From Brevibacillus gelatini (GTDB taxonomy: Bacteria; Bacillota; Bacilli; Brevibacillales; Brevibacillaceae), in NCBI RefSeq assembly GCF_003710935.1, contig NZ_RHHS01000005.1:62001-126000 (forward strand): a stretch of DNA of 64,000 nt, given 5' to 3'. Below, one piece after another: positions 18,193 through 28,623 of the stretch (within the stretch, counting starts at the first letter, position 1; every line of letters begins with the position of its first letter). Under the pieces are notes generated by a model that made no database searches, had not been told where the DNA came from, and saw only the letters and a list, made by a program, of their open reading frames with translations. Made by a program: the position numbers and the translations under genes.

Positions 18193-19252
18193 GGCTTTTC
18201 AGCAGCTCCGTCTGCTCATGCAAAATCAGGTTGTCGATCACTTCATCCAGATCGCCTTCCAGTACCGCTTCCAGACGGTGCAGGGTCAGACCGATGCGGT
18301 GGTCGGTCACGCGGCTTTGCGGATAGTTGTACGTGCGGATGCGCTCGCTGCGGTCACCGGTACCGACCAGGCTTTTGCGCGTAGCATCTGCTTCCGCATT
18401 TTGCTGTTGCATGTAGTAGTCGTACAGACGCGCGCGGAGTACACGCAGCGCTTTGTCTTTGTTGGAGTGCTGGGACTTTTCATCCTGACAGGATACCACG
18501 ATCCCGGTCGGAATGTGTGTCACGCGAACGGCAGACTTGGTTGTGTTGACGCTCTGTCCGCCAGCACCGCTGGAGCAGAACGTATCGATGCGAATGTCTT
18601 TTTCGTGTACTTCCACTTCCACATCTTCCGCCTCTGGCAGTACCAGTACGGTAGCCGTAGAAGTGTGGATGCGCCCGCCGGATTCGGTCGCCGGGATGCG
18701 CTGTACGCGGTGTGCGCCGCTTTCGAACTTCATTTTGCTGTAAGCGCCGCGACCGGACAGTGAGAAGACGATTTCCTTGTAGCCGCCAATATCTGTCGGG
18801 CTTGCTTCCAGCACCTCGACTTTAAAGCCGTGACGCTCGGCAAAACGGGTGTACATGCGGAACAGGACAGCCGCAAACAGAGCTGCTTCATCGCCGCCCG
18901 CTGCCCCGCGCACCTCCACGATCACGTTTTTCTCGTCGTTCGGATCTTTTGGCAGCAACAGGATTTTCAGACGTTCTTCCAACTTTTCCTTGCGCTCAGT
19001 GAGTTCGCTGATTTCAAGCTTGACCATTTCACGCATTTCATCGTCGAGCTTTTCTTCCAGCATCGCTTTGGCATCATCCATTTGGCTTACAACTGATTTA
19101 TATTCACGGTAGGTCGTCACTGTTTCTTCCAATGAAGCCTGTTCCTTGGACAGCTCACGCAAGCGTTTTGTGTCGCTGATGACGTCGGGGTCACATAGGA
19201 GATTCGTTACTTCTTCAAAACGCTCTTCAACTGCGGATAAGCGTGCAAACAT
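18176..19252 (-). CDS. prfA: Peptide chain release factor 1
   Basis: 358 residues. It recognises UAA and UAG. The codon-recognition PAT tripeptide appears in [10 protein letters not shown] and the peptidyl-tRNA hydrolysis GGQ in [15 protein letters not shown]. Length and sequence are standard. First gene of the prfA-prmC pair. Confidence 0.98.
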   Translation of the reverse strand: MFARLSAVEERFEEVTNLLCDPDVISDTKRLRELSKEQASLEETVTTYREYKSVVSQMDDAKAMLEEKLDDEMREMVKLEISELTERKEKLEERLKILLLPKDPNDEKNVIVEVRGAAGGDEAALFAAVLFRMYTRFAERHGFKVEVLEASPTDIGGYKEIVFSLSGRGAYSKMKFESGAHRVQRIPATESGGRIHTSTATVLVLPEAEDVEVEVHEKDIRIDTFCSSGAGGQSVNTTKSAVRVTHIPTGIVVSCQDEKSQHSNKDKALRVLRARLYDYYMQQQNAEADATRKSLVGTGDRSERIRTYNYPQSRVTDHRIGLTLHRLEAVLEGDLDEVIDNLILHEQTELLKSHAHTA

Positions 19253-19373
19253 TGTACTTCACCCCATCGCAAAGAATACTAAGAACGATTATAACAGATA
19301 AATTATAGGAGGAAAGCGAAGATAAGTCAAAGCGCATTATTGCAATGGAATTTTGTTCTTTTTTCGATGCAAA

Positions 19374-19402
19374 ACAGGCCCGGCAATGCCGAGCCTTGTC
19401 AT
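19374..19402 (-). terminator. Intrinsic terminator after the YhcN-type lipoprotein gene
   Basis: AGGCTCGGCA pairs with TGCCGGGCCT (one G-U) and is followed by GTTTTG on the minus strand, about 20 nt after the stop. Confidence 0.75.
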
Positions 19403-19422
19403 CCCCGTTTTCGCGTCACCTG

Positions 19423-19920
19423 TCAACGGTGAAAGCCTTCATTAGAGGTAACGTGGAAATCATAGCGCGGGATTTTTTGCCGGAGAAGAGAGATCACCTG
19501 TTGCTCCACCGCTCGCGCCTGACTCGCCGTAATGTTATGCACAAGGTCAAGAGTAACATATGCATTGCCGCCATTCAGTGTGATACGGGCGTCTTCAACT
19601 CCTTTTACCGACTTCGCCATCATTTCCATGTTGTTCATGTCGATTTGCGTATTGCGCACATTGGACTGGCCAATGATGAGGTTCGGATTCTGGTTGCGCC
19701 CCATCAACGTGTCGCGATCCACCGCAGGCGAAGCAGGCCGATGGAGAATATCTCCGCTGCGCTCGCCTCTGATCGCCGCCGGATGCTGCCCGTCCATCGC
19801 CTGTGTATTGGTCCCTTTCTCCTGAGCTGCGTTTTGGCCACACCCGACAGTCAAGGCTGAGGAAAGGACGAGCATGCCCAGCACTGTCAGCGAGTATTTT
19901 CCAAAAGGCTTCATTCGCAC
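19423..19920 (-). CDS. YhcN/YlaJ-type sporulation lipoprotein
   Basis: 165 residues from a GTG at 19920 that has AGGAGGTG 8 nt upstream; the next in-frame ATG at 19914 is less well spaced. A lipoprotein signal ends at Cys in LTVGCGQN. The C-terminal part (IDMNNMEMMAKSVKGVEDARITLNGGNAYVTLDL) matches the YhcN/YlaJ family found in spore membranes and needed for germination or outgrowth in several Bacillales. Its ribosome binding site lies in one arm of the hairpin after tdk. Confidence 0.8.
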   Translation of the reverse strand: MRMKPFGKYSLTVLGMLVLSSALTVGCGQNAAQEKGTNTQAMDGQHPAAIRGERSGDILHRPASPAVDRDTLMGRNQNPNLIIGQSNVRNTQIDMNNMEMMAKSVKGVEDARITLNGGNAYVTLDLVHNITASQARAVEQQVISLLRQKIPRYDFHVTSNEGFHR

Positions 19921-20001
19921 GAAAAAGCCACCTCCTGTTTTGCTTAGTCTGCGCATCGCCTTTCAGGCTCATGCACACCTGCATAAAGGGGTGGCTTTTT
20001 C
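19921..20001 (-). terminator. Long-loop inverted repeat between tdk and the lipoprotein gene
   Basis: A perfect 12-bp inverted repeat (GAAAAAGCCACC at 19921-19932, GGTGGCTTTTTC at 19990-20001) separated by 57 nt. On the minus strand the second arm ends in GGCTTTTTC, which looks like a terminator for tdk, but the loop is unusually long and that arm carries the lipoprotein gene's AGGAGGTG. Confidence 0.55.
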
Positions 20002-20014
20002 CTGCTGATTTTGG

Positions 20015-20590
20015 TCAGCGATTGGCCGGGGGATGGTAGTAATGTCTGCGACAGACACTGCTGTACGTGTCGTTGCCAGCGATTTCAATCGTCTCTCCGG
20101 TGTAGACAGGTTGTCCGTTCTTGAATTTGAGGATATGCGTCGCTTTTTTGTTGCAGTACACGCACACGGTCTTGATTTCTTCCACCTTGTCCGCTTCGCA
20201 GAGCAAAGCGGCACTGCCGGGGAAAAGCTCGTTCTTGAAGTTTTTCAGCAAGCCGTAGACGATGACGGGAATGCCCAACTGATCGACAATCGCCACCAGT
20301 TGATCCACATGATGGCGGCTGATGAACTGCGCCTCGTCCAGCAGTACGCAGTGCGGCTTTACAGGCTCTGCTGCCACAATTTCGTACATATTCGTCTCTT
20401 CGCTGATCGGAATCGCCTCTCGGCTGATGCCTACCCGCGAAGCTACTTTTCCCACCCCGTACCGGTCATCGACGGCTGGCGTGAACACTACTACTTTTTT
20501 ACCCGATTGCTCATAGTTGTGAGCGACAGTCAGCAACTGAATGGATTTGGAGGCATTCATCGCCCCGTAACGAAAATATAATTGTGCCAC
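20015..20590 (-). CDS. tdk: Thymidine kinase (type II)
   Basis: 191 residues from a GTG at 20590 with AAAGGGAG 8-9 nt upstream; the frame runs open to 20686 but that extension has no family similarity. It phosphorylates thymidine in salvage. YFRYGAMNASKS is the phosphate-binding loop; DEAQF carries the catalytic acidic residue; CVYCNKKATH and the late CRRHY supply the structural zinc cysteines. It lies between rpmE and prfA as in B. subtilis. Confidence 0.93.
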   Translation of the reverse strand: MAQLYFRYGAMNASKSIQLLTVAHNYEQSGKKVVVFTPAVDDRYGVGKVASRVGISREAIPISEETNMYEIVAAEPVKPHCVLLDEAQFISRHHVDQLVAIVDQLGIPVIVYGLLKNFKNELFPGSAALLCEADKVEEIKTVCVYCNKKATHILKFKNGQPVYTGETIEIAGNDTYSSVCRRHYYHPPANR

Positions 20591-20643
20591 GTCTCCATCT
20601 CCCTTTGCCTCAAGCGAATTCATTTTTCCTGCACATGCCCCGG

Positions 20644-20680
20644 AAAAAGACAAAACCAGGCAGATCGCTCTACCTGGTTG
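20644..20680 (-). terminator. Intrinsic terminator after rpmE
   Basis: AACCAGG and CCTGGTT form a 7-bp stem around 12 nt, followed by TTTTGTCTTTTT on the minus strand, 17 nt after the rpmE stop. It overlaps the unused 5' extension of the tdk frame. Confidence 0.82.
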
Positions 20681-20696
20681 CTCCAATCCTGTCTGA

Positions 20697-20897
20697 TTAG
20701 GACAGATTGTATTTGCGTTTGAAACGGTCTACACGGCCGCCAGCATCTACGAATTTTTGTTTTCCGGTGAAGAAAGGATGGCAGTTGGAGCAGATCTCCA
20801 CTCTCAGCGCCTGTTTCACGGAACCGGATTCAAATTCGTTACCGCATGCACATGTAACGGTTACTACATTGTACTGTGGATGAATACCTTGTTTCAT
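20697..20897 (-). CDS. rpmE: 50S ribosomal protein L31 (zinc-binding type)
   Basis: 66 residues from the ATG at 20897 ([10 protein letters not shown]). The cysteines of CACGNEF and [12 protein letters not shown] are the zinc ligands of the C+ form of L31, which is normally replaced by the cysteine-free paralogue under zinc limitation. Basic C terminus RFKRKYNL. Confidence 0.97.
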   Translation of the reverse strand: MKQGIHPQYNVVTVTCACGNEFESGSVKQALRVEICSNCHPFFTGKQKFVDAGGRVDRFKRKYNLS

Positions 20898-21003
20898 CGC
20901 GCTACACCTCTTTTCGCCCTGAATCGTTTGCCGAAACAGAGTTATATAAACACACATACAAGATAGTAGCATGCTGTCAGCCGAAATGCAACAGGTTGCC
21001 TGC

Positions 21004-22269
21004 TCAGTCCTTATTTTTCCTGCGGCGCAGCTCTGCTGGCGGTATGTGCGTAAACGATCCGATCACCACATCCGGCAGCTCCTCCTGATAGATTTCAATC
21101 GCCTGCTTCATGCCGAAGACTTCGCCCTGCGCTTTTGGTATCATCGCCAGATAGCTTTCCGGATCAATGTTCAGGTTGCGCAGCTGAATCAGCTTGATGC
21201 CTGTGCGGCGGATGAAGTTAATCATCGCTTCCATTTCTTCTTCGCGGTCAAAAACACCCGGGAAGCACAAGTAGTTGATCGAGGTGTACACGCCCTTGGA
21301 GGCCGCGTATTCCGCAGATCGCGCTACGTTTTCCAGCGTGTAGTTGCGCGGGCGGTAGTAGGCATTGTAATGCTCGTCAATTGCGCTGATGATGCTGATG
21401 CGCATCAAATCCAGCCCGGCATCGACAATTCCTTTGATATGGTCGGTCAAGCCTGCGTTTGTATTGATGTTGATATAGCCCATGTCGGTCGTCGCCCGCA
21501 CACGACGCATCGCCGGAACGATGATCCCGGCCATGGTCGACGGCTCGCCTTCACAGCCCTGCCCGAAGCTGATAATGCTCTCCGGCGTCTGCAAATGGTG
21601 CAGCATGACCTCCACCAGCTCGTCCTCTGTCGGCTTGAAATTCATCCGCGTCTGCGGGGACGGGAATCCACTGTCGTCTGGTTGCTCGGAAATACAGCCG
21701 TAGCAACCGGCATTACAGGTGTAGGATACAGGCAGGCTGCCTTCCCAGCGGTTGAAAAAGTTATTGGAGGCAGTCAAGCACTCGTACTCCAGGGCACAGT
21801 GCGACAAGTGTCTCAAGATCCGGTTGTTCGGGAACAGCTCCAACGTCTTTTCCACTCGCTGGCGCAGCTCATCCATCGGGAAATTCAGCGGGTCCCACTT
21901 GTAGATGTCGTCGCTCGCTCTGCCTGCTACCCAAAAGCGGTCGTCTTTCCAAACGACTGCCGAATACCCGAACAGCGGCAGCTTGCTTTCCTTGTTTGTT
22001 TTTACATAACCTGGAAGCAAGAGTCGGGTAATCCCTTGCGGAACGAGCGCCCCGACCGCTGTACAGCCGTCCAGCTTAATCATTTCACCCGTTTCCGGGT
22101 CCATCCCGATCGGCACTGTATCCGGCAGGCTGACCAGCGTCGCCCCTTCCGGCAGCGGGATCAGTTCTTCTTCCAGAATTTCTGTCAATATATCGCCGTT
22201 GCGCGCCACCGCGAACAATCCCGGGTGGTCGTAAACATTGCCCTTTTCATCTGCGTACACTAAATACAT
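21004..22269 (-). CDS. Radical SAM protein of unknown substrate
   Basis: 421 residues from the ATG at 22269 behind GCGAGG; an in-frame extension to 22350 is unlikely. An N-terminal region of about 160 residues without a recognised domain is followed by a radical SAM core whose cluster motif is CNAGCYGC (CxxxCxxC), with [10 protein letters not shown] and ININTNAG later. The single motif and the absence of a C-terminal cysteine-rich SPASM stretch argue against a peptide-modifying maturase. A glycine-rich [10 protein letters not shown] segment recalls the GGE SAM-binding motif. It sits between rpmE and a LysM-M23 peptidase and has no partner gene of obvious function. Substrate unknown. Confidence 0.8.
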   Translation of the reverse strand: MYLVYADEKGNVYDHPGLFAVARNGDILTEILEEELIPLPEGATLVSLPDTVPIGMDPETGEMIKLDGCTAVGALVPQGITRLLLPGYVKTNKESKLPLFGYSAVVWKDDRFWVAGRASDDIYKWDPLNFPMDELRQRVEKTLELFPNNRILRHLSHCALEYECLTASNNFFNRWEGSLPVSYTCNAGCYGCISEQPDDSGFPSPQTRMNFKPTEDELVEVMLHHLQTPESIISFGQGCEGEPSTMAGIIVPAMRRVRATTDMGYININTNAGLTDHIKGIVDAGLDLMRISIISAIDEHYNAYYRPRNYTLENVARSAEYAASKGVYTSINYLCFPGVFDREEEMEAMINFIRRTGIKLIQLRNLNIDPESYLAMIPKAQGEVFGMKQAIEIYQEELPDVVIGSFTHIPPAELRRRKNKD

Positions 22270-22339
22270 GGGAAAATCGCCTCGCTTCTTTGCTTTGCCC
22301 ATTGTAACGCATTGAAAAAGCAATGTAAATTGTGCAGGG

Positions 22340-23242
22340 TTATCTGCCAAGATACGGGAGCGGGTTTACCGGCACATCGTCCTGCCTGACTTCAAAATGC
22401 AGGTGATACCCGGTGGAGTCGCCTGTCTGGCCCATGTATCCGAGTATGTCGCCCGCCTCTACGCTCTGGCCGGGCGTGACCACAATCGTGCGCATATGGG
22501 CGTAAAAGGTTTGCAGGCCGTCTCCGTGGTCCAGGACGACCATGCGCCCGTACCCGGACCGATTGGCTCCCGCCTCGACCACCTTCCCTGCCTTCGCTGC
22601 CAAAATCGGCGTTTTGGCTTCCTGCTCGTTCCACAAATCTACGCCTTTGTGCATTTTGCCCCAGCGTGTTCCAAAGCCGCTTGTAATCGTCGCTTTTTCC
22701 ACAGGCCAATCCAATCGGCCGCGAATCCGCGCCACGGCCTGCCTGCTTGCCGCCTGGGCTGTGTTTCGCTTTTGCTGCAGCTCCTCTGCCTGCATCGGCG
22801 GCCCTCCGGTAACAGGGATGTACACAACCTGTCCGACGTACAGGTTGTCCGACAGCCATTTCAAAAGCGGGTTGCGTTCCAGGAGCAGTTCGCGACTGAC
22901 TCCGTATCTTCTCGCAATGTAATCGAGTGTTTCACCCCGTTTGACCATATGTGCCACTTCGTCTTTGGCAATAATCAGCTTCATTCCGACGGAAAGCAGG
23001 TGCGGATTGCTGATTTTGTTTGTCTCCACCAGCTTTTTCAGCGTAAGGCCGTAGCGCTCGGCAATTCCGGAAAGAGTGTCGCCCTGGCGCACTGCGTACA
23101 CCATCGTATTGCTTTTGGCAGCAGGCGCTTGCTTTGTCAAACTCGCGTACGGATTGAACGCCTGAAACAACGCTTGCTCCACGACAGCCTTTTTCACTTC
23201 CGCGTGGCTCTCGATGGGCACGGGAACCTGCACGTACTCCAC
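22340..23242 (-). CDS. LysM-LysM-M23 peptidase without an obvious signal peptide
   Basis: 300 residues, GTG start behind GGGAGGAG. Two LysM domains (about residues 47-92 with VRQGDTLSGIAERYGL, and 97-143 with VKRGETLDYIARRYGV) bind peptidoglycan. A Lys/Arg/Gln-rich linker leads to an M23 endopeptidase domain from about 180: HKGVDLW (HxxxD) and YHLHFEV (HxH) are the zinc and catalytic residues, so the enzyme should be active. The N terminus MEYVQVPVPIESHAEV is not a signal peptide, and no better upstream start is seen. Export could be by another route or after mother-cell lysis, as with spore-associated LysM proteins; this is inference. Confidence 0.87.
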   Translation of the reverse strand: MEYVQVPVPIESHAEVKKAVVEQALFQAFNPYASLTKQAPAAKSNTMVYAVRQGDTLSGIAERYGLTLKKLVETNKISNPHLLSVGMKLIIAKDEVAHMVKRGETLDYIARRYGVSRELLLERNPLLKWLSDNLYVGQVVYIPVTGGPPMQAEELQQKRNTAQAASRQAVARIRGRLDWPVEKATITSGFGTRWGKMHKGVDLWNEQEAKTPILAAKAGKVVEAGANRSGYGRMVVLDHGDGLQTFYAHMRTIVVTPGQSVEAGDILGYMGQTGDSTGYHLHFEVRQDDVPVNPLPYLGR

Positions 23243-23293
23243 TGACTCTCTCCTCCCTCTCTTCCAACTCTCCTTACGGTATGCAAAACGGGC

Positions 23294-23328
23294 AAAAAAA
23301 ATGACGGCGAGTCATGAGCTCACCGTCG
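23294..23328 (-). terminator. Intrinsic terminator overlapping the rho stop codon
   Basis: GACGGTGAG and CTCGCCGTC form a 9-bp stem (one G-U) with a 7-nt loop, then ATTTTTTTT on the minus strand. The rho stop codon lies in the loop, so the ascending arm is coding sequence. Confidence 0.85.
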
Positions 23329-24592
23329 TACCTGCCGTTTTCCCCCGGCCTTGCTGCTTGCTTTCCAGGGTCTGCAAAAATTCTTCGTTTGTTTTCGTGT
23401 CCGCCAGCTTTTTGATGAACGAATCGACAAAATCACTCGTTTCGTTCATGTTTTTGCGGATCATCCACAGCTTATCCAGTTCTTCTTTGGTCAGCAGCAT
23501 TTCTTCGCGGCGCGTTCCCGAACGGCGAATGTCGATCGCCGGGAAGATCCGGCGCTCTGCCAGCTTGCGATCCAGATGCAGCTCCATGTTCCCCGTTCCC
23601 TTGAACTCCTCGTAGATCACATCGTCCATGCGCGAGCCGGTTTCGACCAGAGCCGTAGCCAGGATCGTCAGGCTGCCGCCCTCTTCGATGTTGCGCGCCG
23701 AACCGAAAAAGCGTTTCGGACGGTGAAACGCCGCCGGATCGATACCGCCAGACAACGTCCGGCCGCTCGGAGGAATGACCAGGTTGTAGGCGCGAGCGAG
23801 ACGGGTAATCGAATCGAGCAGGATGACGACATCCTTTTTGTGCTCAACCAGACGCTTAGCCCGCTCCAATACAAGCTCAGCCACCTTGATGTGATTCTCC
23901 GGCAATTCGTCAAACGTGGAGGCGACAACCTCTCCTTTGACAGAACGCTGCATATCCGTAACCTCTTCCGGACGCTCGTCGATGAGCAGCACAAACAGAT
24001 GAATATCCGGTCGGCTTTCCGTAATACTGTTGGCAATCTCTTTCAGGAGCATGGTTTTTCCCGCTTTTGGCGGAGCGACAATCAATCCACGTTGTCCCAG
24101 TCCAACAGGGGCAATAAGATCCATCAGGCGGGTGGAAACACGCTCAGGAGCAGTCTCCAGCACAAGCTTGGTTTGAGGATATAGCGGTGTTAGGGCGGGG
24201 TAGTGAAGACGCTCTGAAGCAGCCTCCGGGTCTTCTCCGTTCACTGCTTCCACTTGCAACAGTCCAAAATAACGCTCGTTTTCCTTGGGAGGTCTGGCCT
24301 TGCCTGACACCACATCCCCCATGCGCAAATCAAAACGGCGAATCTGCGACTGGGAGATGTAGATGTCTTCCGAGCTGGGGAGATAGTTAATCGGACGGAG
24401 GAAGCCGTAGCCCTCCGGCAAGATTTCCAGCACTCCTTCCATAAACATCAGGCCATCCCGCTCCGCCCGTGCCCGAAGGATCGCGAAGATCAATTCCTTC
24501 TTCTTCAGCTGGGCGTAGTACGGGATATGATACTCCTTGGCCAGCTTATAGAGATCGGTCAGTTTCTTCTCTTCTAGTTCAGAAAGTAACAT
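23312..24592 (-). CDS. rho: Transcription termination factor Rho
   Basis: 426 residues, ring-forming RNA-dependent ATPase. N-terminal Rho domain with [10 protein letters not shown], then RNA-binding [13 protein letters not shown], the Walker [22 protein letters not shown], Walker [17 protein letters not shown] and the R-loop SGGIDPAAF. Bacillales Rho is not essential and is linked to pervasive antisense transcription and sporulation timing. Its own intrinsic terminator starts inside the coding sequence. Confidence 0.98.
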   Translation of the reverse strand: MLLSELEEKKLTDLYKLAKEYHIPYYAQLKKKELIFAILRARAERDGLMFMEGVLEILPEGYGFLRPINYLPSSEDIYISQSQIRRFDLRMGDVVSGKARPPKENERYFGLLQVEAVNGEDPEAASERLHYPALTPLYPQTKLVLETAPERVSTRLMDLIAPVGLGQRGLIVAPPKAGKTMLLKEIANSITESRPDIHLFVLLIDERPEEVTDMQRSVKGEVVASTFDELPENHIKVAELVLERAKRLVEHKKDVVILLDSITRLARAYNLVIPPSGRTLSGGIDPAAFHRPKRFFGSARNIEEGGSLTILATALVETGSRMDDVIYEEFKGTGNMELHLDRKLAERRIFPAIDIRRSGTRREEMLLTKEELDKLWMIRKNMNETSDFVDSFIKKLADTKTNEEFLQTLESKQQGRGKTAGTTVSS

Positions 24593-24651
24593 ACGTCCAC
24601 CACTCTTTTTTTACTCTTGGAAATCATGTTTAAACCGAGTTGTTCGTTTTC

Positions 24652-25614
24652 CTACAAACCGAGTGACGGTTTGCGTTCCAGGCGGTGGTTTCCTTCAATG
24701 AAGCGTACCGTCCCCGTTTTTGCCCGCATGACGACAGAGTGGGTAGTCGCACGAGTTCCCTGGAAGCGAACCCCTTTCAACAATTCCCCGTCTGTTACGC
24801 CCGTTGCCGCAAAAATGGCATCGTCGCCCTTGACCAAATCATCCATAAACAGCACCTGGTGCGGGTTGCTAAGACCCATCTGGACACAACGCTGGATTTC
24901 TTCTTCGTTTTGCGGCAACAGCTTGCCCTGAATTTCCCCGCCAAGGCATTTCAATGCAACTGCAGCCAATACACCTTCTGGCGCTCCACCGGAGCCGAAC
25001 AAAATGTCTACACCTGTATCCGGGAATGCCGTGTTGATCGCAGCCGCCACGTCCCCGTCGGAAATGAGGCGAATGCGGGCACCGGCTTCACGAATCTCGT
25101 GAATGATGCGGGAATGGCGATCCCGATCAAGCACGATCGCTACCAGGTCGCTGATGTCTTTGCCCTGTGCCGCCGCAACAGCTTTCAGGTTGTCGCGAAT
25201 GGGCGCGTTGATGTCGACCTTGCCCACCGCTTTTGGCCCTACTGCCATTTTTTCCATATACATGTCCGGAGCATGCAGCAAATTTCCACGGTCCGCAATG
25301 GCAATCACAGAAATGGCGCCCCATGTACCTTTTGCCAGGATATTCGTTCCTTCCAGCGGGTCGACAGCCACGTCTACTGCCGGCGCTACCCCTTGGCCGA
25401 GACGCTCGCCGATATAGAGCATCGGCGCTTCATCCATTTCGCCTTCTCCGATCACGACTACGCCATCCATCGGCACTTTTTCAAATTCCTTGCGCATCGC
25501 GGTCGTCGCCGCGTCGTCGGCCTCATCTTTGCGCCCAAGTCCCATCCAACGGGCGGAAGCCAAAGCAGCCGCTTCAGTTACACGTACCAGTTCAAGTGTT
25601 AAACTGCGTTCCAT
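24652..25614 (-). CDS. glpX: Fructose-1,6-bisphosphatase class II
   Basis: 320 residues. It hydrolyses fructose 1,6-bisphosphate in gluconeogenesis. The family signatures [27 protein letters not shown] (metal-binding acidic residues) and [11 protein letters not shown] are present. It lies 28 nt after murA and 59 nt before rho, matching B. subtilis ywjI. Grouping with fba and fsa puts three fructose-phosphate enzymes in one stretch. Confidence 0.95.
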   Translation of the reverse strand: MERSLTLELVRVTEAAALASARWMGLGRKDEADDAATTAMRKEFEKVPMDGVVVIGEGEMDEAPMLYIGERLGQGVAPAVDVAVDPLEGTNILAKGTWGAISVIAIADRGNLLHAPDMYMEKMAVGPKAVGKVDINAPIRDNLKAVAAAQGKDISDLVAIVLDRDRHSRIIHEIREAGARIRLISDGDVAAAINTAFPDTGVDILFGSGGAPEGVLAAVALKCLGGEIQGKLLPQNEEEIQRCVQMGLSNPHQVLFMDDLVKGDDAIFAATGVTDGELLKGVRFQGTRATTHSVVMRAKTGTVRFIEGNHRLERKPSLGL

Positions 25615-25642
25615 TCTGGAAGACTCCTCTCCTGATGATTGG

Positions 25643-26926
25643 TTAACGCTGTGGGCTTTCCGTATGCTGCAAGCCTACCCGCGTCACGTCGGCACCCAGC
25701 ATTTGCAGCTTGCCCACCAAATTCTCATAGCCGCGGTCAATGTGTTCCAGACCTTCCAGTTCTGTCGTGCCGTTTGTCGCCAGCCCTGCGATAAAAAGCG
25801 CTGCGCCGGCCCGCAGATCGGAAGCTACCACCTTGGCTCCGTTCAGCTTGCTTCCGCCTTCGATGACAGCGGAGCGTCCCTCTACCTTGAGCGTCGCTCC
25901 CATGCGCCGCAATTCATCTACATGACGAAAACGCGAGCTGTAAATGTTGTCCGTCACGATGCTCGATCCTTTGGCAAGGGTAAGCAGCGTCGTGATCGGC
26001 TGCTGCAAATCAGTAGGAAAACCAGGATACGGACTCGTTTTCACATCAATCGGGCGATAGGAATCCCGCCCGATCACCTGAATGCAGTCATCCATCTCCA
26101 CCACTTCCGCGCCAATCTCGCGCAGCTTGGCAGTCAGCGACTCCAGGTGCTTGGGGATCACGTTTTCAACCAGTACATTGCCGTTTGTCGCCGCTGCCGC
26201 AATCATGTACGTCCCGGCCTCAATCCGGTCAGGAATAATGGTATGGCGACAGCCGCGCAGACGCTCCACGCCCTGGATGCGAATGACATCCGTTCCAGCG
26301 CCTTTGATGTTTGCTCCCATATTGTTGAGCAGTGTCGCCACATCGACGATCTCTGGCTCACGGGCAGCGTTTTCAATGATGGTCACGCCGTCTGCCCTGG
26401 AGGCAGCGAGCATGATGTTAATCGTAGCTCCGACGCTGACGAGGTCGAGGTAAATTCTCGCGCCCTTTAGACGACCTTGCTTGGCGCGGATGGTCATTAC
26501 CCCGTTTTTGTTCTCGACCTCGGCCCCCATCGCCTCAAAGCCTTTGATATGCAAATCGACTGGTCTTGGGCCAAGATCGCAGCCGCCAGGCAGTCCGACC
26601 TGTGCCTCGCCGAACTTGGCGAGCAAGGCCCCCCACAAATAGTAAGAGGCGCGCAGCTTTTTAATCTTGCCGTTTGGCATGAGCATCAGCTTCATCGAGC
26701 GCCCGTCGATTTCCATCCAGTCATCTTCGAACAGTACGTCAGCTCCCATTTCCTTCAGAAGCCCGTGGTAAATTTCTACATCCTGAATACGGGGCAGATT
26801 TTCAATCACTACAGGTCCATCTGCCAGCAACGCGGCTGGAATCAGTGCGACTGCGCTGTTTTTGGCTCCGCTGATGGTTACCGTCCCCGCGAGCGGTTTT
26901 CCACCATTGATAATCAGCTTATCCAT
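25643..26926 (-). CDS. murAB: UDP-N-acetylglucosamine 1-carboxyvinyltransferase (MurAB/MurZ type)
   Basis: 427 residues. First committed step of peptidoglycan synthesis, adding enolpyruvate to UDP-GlcNAc. [18 protein letters not shown] at the N terminus and the fosfomycin-targeted active-site cysteine in [14 protein letters not shown] (near residue 118) are seen, so it should be fosfomycin sensitive. In Gram-positives with two MurA copies this genomic place, between fsa/tal and glpX, belongs to the second paralogue (murZ/murAB); the atp-linked murAA is not in the window. Confidence 0.95.
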   Translation of the reverse strand: MDKLIINGGKPLAGTVTISGAKNSAVALIPAALLADGPVVIENLPRIQDVEIYHGLLKEMGADVLFEDDWMEIDGRSMKLMLMPNGKIKKLRASYYLWGALLAKFGEAQVGLPGGCDLGPRPVDLHIKGFEAMGAEVENKNGVMTIRAKQGRLKGARIYLDLVSVGATINIMLAASRADGVTIIENAAREPEIVDVATLLNNMGANIKGAGTDVIRIQGVERLRGCRHTIIPDRIEAGTYMIAAAATNGNVLVENVIPKHLESLTAKLREIGAEVVEMDDCIQVIGRDSYRPIDVKTSPYPGFPTDLQQPITTLLTLAKGSSIVTDNIYSSRFRHVDELRRMGATLKVEGRSAVIEGGSKLNGAKVVASDLRAGAALFIAGLATNGTTELEGLEHIDRGYENLVGKLQMLGADVTRVGLQHTESPQR

Positions 26927-27005
26927 GCATCGCTCTCCTCAGGTGTAATCGGGAAAGAAGCACCTTCCCCAATGGAAAAGGTGCTTGAACTCTCGGTACT
27001 TGTCC

Positions 27006-27650
27006 TTATTTTTGCATGCTTGCCCAGTCAGCGAGGAATTTCTCCAGGCCGCTGTCTGTCAGCGGATGGGCAATCAGCTGCTTGAACACTTTTGCCGGAA
27101 TGGTCGCGAAGTGTGCACCACGGCGAGCAGCTTCTGTCACATGCACAGGGTGACGAACAGATGCTGCGATGATTTCGGTTTCGATGCCATGCACAGAGAA
27201 AATCTCTGCAATGTCTTCGATCAACTGCATGCCGTCGTGTCCAATATCGTCAAGGCGTCCCAGGAACGGGGACACGAAGCTGGCTCCGGCACGCGCCGCG
27301 AGCAGCGCCTGGTTTGCGGAAAACACCAGCGTGACATTTGTTCTGATTTTGCGCTTGGCAAAATACTTGGTCGCCTTCAAACCTTCGGCAGTCATCGGCA
27401 GCTTGATGACGATGTTTTTCGAGAGGGAAGCGAGCTTTTCGCCCTCTTCGATCATGCCTTTTGCATCCGTGCTGATGACTTCGGCGCTGATCGGACCGTC
27501 AACGATGTCGATGATTTCCTTCAATGTCTCGATGAAGTCGCGGCCTTCCTTGGCAACCAGGGAAGGATTCGTGGTTACTCCGGCCAGGACTCCCCACTCG
27601 TGAATCTCGCGAATTTCTTCAACGTTAGCTGTATCAATCAAAAAACGCAT
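27006..27650 (-). CDS. fsa: Fructose-6-phosphate aldolase / small transaldolase
   Basis: 214 residues from the ATG at 27650 ([13 protein letters not shown]); upstream in-frame sequence overlaps fba. The TAL/FSA small-transaldolase family is recognised by [13 protein letters not shown], the Schiff-base lysine in NIVIKLPMT and the [17 protein letters not shown] segment. Family members act either as transaldolase or as fructose-6-phosphate aldolase; sequence alone does not separate them here. It follows fba by 14 nt and is cotranscribed with it. Confidence 0.9.
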   Translation of the reverse strand: MRFLIDTANVEEIREIHEWGVLAGVTTNPSLVAKEGRDFIETLKEIIDIVDGPISAEVISTDAKGMIEEGEKLASLSKNIVIKLPMTAEGLKATKYFAKRKIRTNVTLVFSANQALLAARAGASFVSPFLGRLDDIGHDGMQLIEDIAEIFSVHGIETEIIAASVRHPVHVTEAARRGAHFATIPAKVFKQLIAHPLTDSGLEKFLADWASMQK

Positions 27651-27664
27651 GATTAGCCTCCTAG

Positions 27665-28519
27665 TTACGCGCGGTTGCTGCTGCCGAACAGACGCATTTT
27701 TCCTTTGACAACTTCCTTGATCGCGTCGCGAGCAGGGCCCAGGTATTTGCGCGGGTCGATTTCGTTCGGCTTCGCAGCCAGCACTTTGCGAACCGTTTCG
27801 GTGCATGCGACTTGGCTTTCGGTATTTACGTTGATTTTTCCGACACCCAGGCGGATCGATTCTACAATCGCTTCGTCCGGTACACCGGAACCACCGTGCA
27901 GAACGATTGGCGCTCCAATGTTGCTTGCTACTTTTTCGATGATGTCGTAGCGGATTTTTGGCACGCCTTTGTACATGCCGTGAGCTGTTCCCACTGCAAT
28001 CGCCAGGTAGTCTACTTTTGTTTCTTCCCAGAAGCGGATTGCTTCCTCAGGGTTTGCCAGCGTAGCATCTTCCTCGTCAACAGACAGGTCGTCCTCTACC
28101 CCGCCGATGGTACCGAGCTCACCTTCTACAGAAACGCCAACAGCGTGAGCAGCCTCAACAACCTGTTTGGTCAAGCGAAGGTTATCTTCAAACGAATGAT
28201 GGGAACCATCGAACATGACAGAAGAAAATCCTGCGCGAATGCACTTCATGACAATATCAAAGTTGCTGCCATGATCGAGGTGCAGGGCAACCGGTACTCC
28301 TGCGCGCTCAGCCGCCGCTTTTGCAATGGCTACCGTGTAATCCAGTCCCATGTATTTGAGTGCTCCCTCGGAAACACCAAAAATCACAGGCGATTTTTCT
28401 TCCATCGCAGCTTCCGTAATCGCTTGCGTAAACTCCAGATTGTTCAGGTTAAATTGTCCGACGGCGTATTTATGCAATTTGACGTCTTCGGTAAAAGCGG
28501 TCATAGGTACCAATGGCAT
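27665..28519 (-). CDS. fba: Class II fructose-bisphosphate aldolase
   Basis: 284 residues. A zinc aldolase in glycolysis and gluconeogenesis. The metal-site HLDHGSNFD and the later GTAHGMYKG and [10 protein letters not shown] motifs are characteristic. It lies between spo0F and fsa as in B. subtilis fbaA. AGGAGG lies just upstream of the ATG at 28519. Confidence 0.97.
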   Translation of the reverse strand: MPLVPMTAFTEDVKLHKYAVGQFNLNNLEFTQAITEAAMEEKSPVIFGVSEGALKYMGLDYTVAIAKAAAERAGVPVALHLDHGSNFDIVMKCIRAGFSSVMFDGSHHSFEDNLRLTKQVVEAAHAVGVSVEGELGTIGGVEDDLSVDEEDATLANPEEAIRFWEETKVDYLAIAVGTAHGMYKGVPKIRYDIIEKVASNIGAPIVLHGGSGVPDEAIVESIRLGVGKINVNTESQVACTETVRKVLAAKPNEIDPRKYLGPARDAIKEVVKGKMRLFGSSNRA

Positions 28520-28623
28520 CTGGTAAATCCTCCTCTGCTAGCTTCAAATCACGAGGCTTATTATATCACAGACAGGCGTTTGTTAACAGGTACGCTTATC
28601 CCCACGTATACGTTGCCAAAAGA

